From Phycisphaerae bacterium (lineage in GTDB: Bacteria > Planctomycetota > Phycisphaerae > Sedimentisphaerales > Anaerohalosphaeraceae): a stretch of 6,195 bases of DNA. The DNA lies in NCBI GenBank assembly GCA_003567095.1, contig PXAQ01000001.1, forward strand, positions 1 through 6,195. Reading direction: 5' to 3'. The notes beneath the pieces were generated by a model. That model searched no databases. It was not told where the DNA came from and saw nothing but the letters and a program-made list of their open reading frames with translations. Below, in pieces: positions 4,992 to 6,195 of the stretch (position 1 is the first letter of the stretch; the number at the start of each line of letters is the position of its first letter). The position numbers and the translations under genes were made by a program.

Positions 4992-6195
4992 CTATTTAAA
5001 ATGCTTGCGAATGGCCTTTTGAAACTTGGCAATCACCATAAACGCCGGCTTGGGATTGAACTTGTCATTCAGCAGGCCGCATCCGGCCACCGGCAGCGAC
5101 GGCGCATCGGCCAGGTGCGAGTAGGGGATGGTATTGACAAACGGCCGGCCCAGCGTGATTTTGTAGAGCTGCTCAAGCCATTGGGCCTGCATATCCGGGT
5201 CCCATGTCTTGCGCCATTGACCGGCCACCTGCGGATCCGTCGGGCCGCTTCCCGGTCGATCCGGCGCGAAAATGCCTGTGATATGGATCGGTTTCGGAAC
5301 GGCCGCAAAACAGTCCAGCCGCGAGGAAATCTGCATCATATCCCGTACGTGCATCCCCGGCTCGTCGGTGCCGATATGAAACTGCAAGCCAAACGCGTCA
5401 AACGCAATACCGCTTTGAATCACCATATCCGTATAGACCAGCGGCGGAACCGCGACCTTGCTGAAGGCATAATACTCACCCCACGCAAACAGGACATCGA
5501 CAATCTTGCGGGATTTGGTGTCGGCGGATTTGGCCGCCAGGCAGGCCGTGCGGGTCATCTCAAGCGCCTGCTCAAATGAAAATTCAAAGCAGTTCAGTGC
5601 GTTCATCCCGCTGATCACCCGCCAGGCGTGGATTTGCCGCGAATAACGGCTTACGATCCTGGTCACAAACTCATAGGCCCGTTCCCGGATTTTTTCAAAA
5701 TTACTCTCTTTGTCCAGCAGCCATTGCGGAACCGTCGCCGGATCGAAACGCAGCAGCGGGCCGCCGCAGATCGCCAGCCGTTTGCCGCTGAGCCGCTCCA
5801 GAGACCGGTCAATCTGATCAAAGTCGTAGAGGCCGCGCTTTTTTTCAATCTTGGCCCAGTTGATCGGAATCGTCACGAATCCAAACATCTCCAGCAGCCA
5901 CTTGCGGTAGCGGTCGTTACTCAGCAATTCCGGATCCACGGCGCATCCCAGCGTGTGCCGACCGAGGCCGCGATTTTTGAACCGCAGCGAAAGATACTGC
6001 TCGGCGTGACGGGCGGCCAGGGTCTCGGAAAACTCAATCCCCTTGGCCAGGGCCTTGTCGGCGAGCACCGATGATTTTTCCGGATTTCGGATATGCTGCA
6101 TCGCCTCGATGAATAAATCCTGGGCCTCCTGGGCCTGGGCGTCAAGCGCGTCGCACGGATCGAACAGGGCCCAATCCTCGCGTTTGAGCGTAATC
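4992..6195 (-). CDS. GH10-like (endo-xylanase fold) protein lacking both catalytic glutamates, 5' end outside window
   Basis: The reading frame is open from the right edge to a TAG at 4994-4992, so 400 codons are visible and the true start lies beyond 6195. Numbering here is from the internal Met at 6101. Landmarks of a glycoside hydrolase family 10 TIM barrel appear in order: INWAKIEKKRGLYDF (80-94, where xylanases have E-x-x-W-x-x-x-E-x-x-x-G-x-x-[DN]-F), GGPLLRF and VPQWL (113-128), HAWRVISG (158-165, normally WDVVNE), AFGLQFH (236-242), KPIHITGIF (270-278, normally HITELD), and CGLLNDKFNPKPAF (341-354) near the end. The acid/base Glu position is Gly165 (5609-5607) and the nucleophile Glu position is Gly276 (5276-5274), so normal xylanase chemistry is not expected. 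It may be a carbohydrate-binding or structural relative. The visible upstream part (6102-6194) is acidic and rich in Gln and Ala (AQAQAEQAQ). Confidence 0.75.
   Translation of the reverse strand, partial: ITLKREDWALFDPCDALDAQAQEAQDLFIEAMQHIRNPEKSSVLADKALAKGIEFSETLAARHAEQYLSLRFKNRGLGRHTLGCAVDPELLSNDRYRKWLLEMFGFVTIPINWAKIEKKRGLYDFDQIDRSLERLSGKRLAICGGPLLRFDPATVPQWLLDKESNFEKIRERAYEFVTRIVSRYSRQIHAWRVISGMNALNCFEFSFEQALEMTRTACLAAKSADTKSRKIVDVLFAWGEYYAFSKVAVPPLVYTDMVIQSGIAFDAFGLQFHIGTDEPGMHVRDMMQISSRLDCFAAVPKPIHITGIFAPDRPGSGPTDPQVAGQWRKTWDPDMQAQWLEQLYKITLGRPFVNTIPYSHLADAPSLPVAGCGLLNDKFNPKPAFMVIAKFQKAIRKHFK

Noticed and set aside
4695..5579. Plus-strand open frame of 294 codons antisense to the ComEA-like and GH10-like genes
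   Set aside because: It spans two well-supported minus-strand genes and their gap and shows no recognisable domain.
5628..6074. Plus-strand open frame of 148 codons antisense to the GH10-like gene
   Set aside because: It is a shadow of the opposite-strand coding frame, with no family features.

Overview
The window looks like a moderately GC-rich bacterial chromosome segment, probably from the Planctomycetota and most likely a Phycisphaerae-like lineage. That placement is an inference. It rests on a degenerate GH10-fold protein next to a small ComEA-like protein, an uncharacterised 164-residue protein and a lipoprotein, and on AT-rich intergenic repeats of the AAATCTC / AAATCCG type next to a four-helix-bundle gene. 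No rRNA or other phylogenetic marker is complete enough to settle it.

Every gene I can support lies on the minus strand, so transcription runs from high to low coordinates. In that order: a GH10-like protein whose 5' end lies outside the window (6195-4992); a membrane-anchored ComEA-like helix-hairpin-helix protein (4955-4575); an uncharacterised 164-residue protein (4560-4066); a predicted lipoprotein (3991-3119); a stand-alone homocysteine S-methyltransferase-domain protein (3072-2185); cysteinyl-tRNA synthetase cysS (2158-680); a four-helix-bundle (S23/IVP-like) protein (625-140); and the first codons of ruvC (65-1). Gaps between the first six genes are short (14 to 74 nt), so one or two co-transcribed units are plausible. 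I saw no convincing rho-independent terminator or promoter.

The genes do not form one pathway. cysS and ruvC are core housekeeping genes. The methyltransferase is involved in methionine or one-carbon metabolism. The first four genes look like a lineage-specific envelope or unknown-function group.

The most interesting structure is the four-helix-bundle gene between cysS and ruvC. It is bounded by two identical 30-bp direct repeats built from the heptamer ATCTCAA, and hand counting of sampled lines gives about 50% GC against about 61% in cysS. One repeat supplies the gene's stop codon and the other ends 4 nt from the cysS stop. A third AT-rich element upstream of the lipoprotein gene (4001-4031) has the same layout with different variable bases. 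This suggests a family of related repeats and possibly a small mobile gene cassette. The second notable point is that the GH10-like protein lacks both catalytic glutamates. No tRNA, rRNA, CRISPR array or known insertion sequence was seen.
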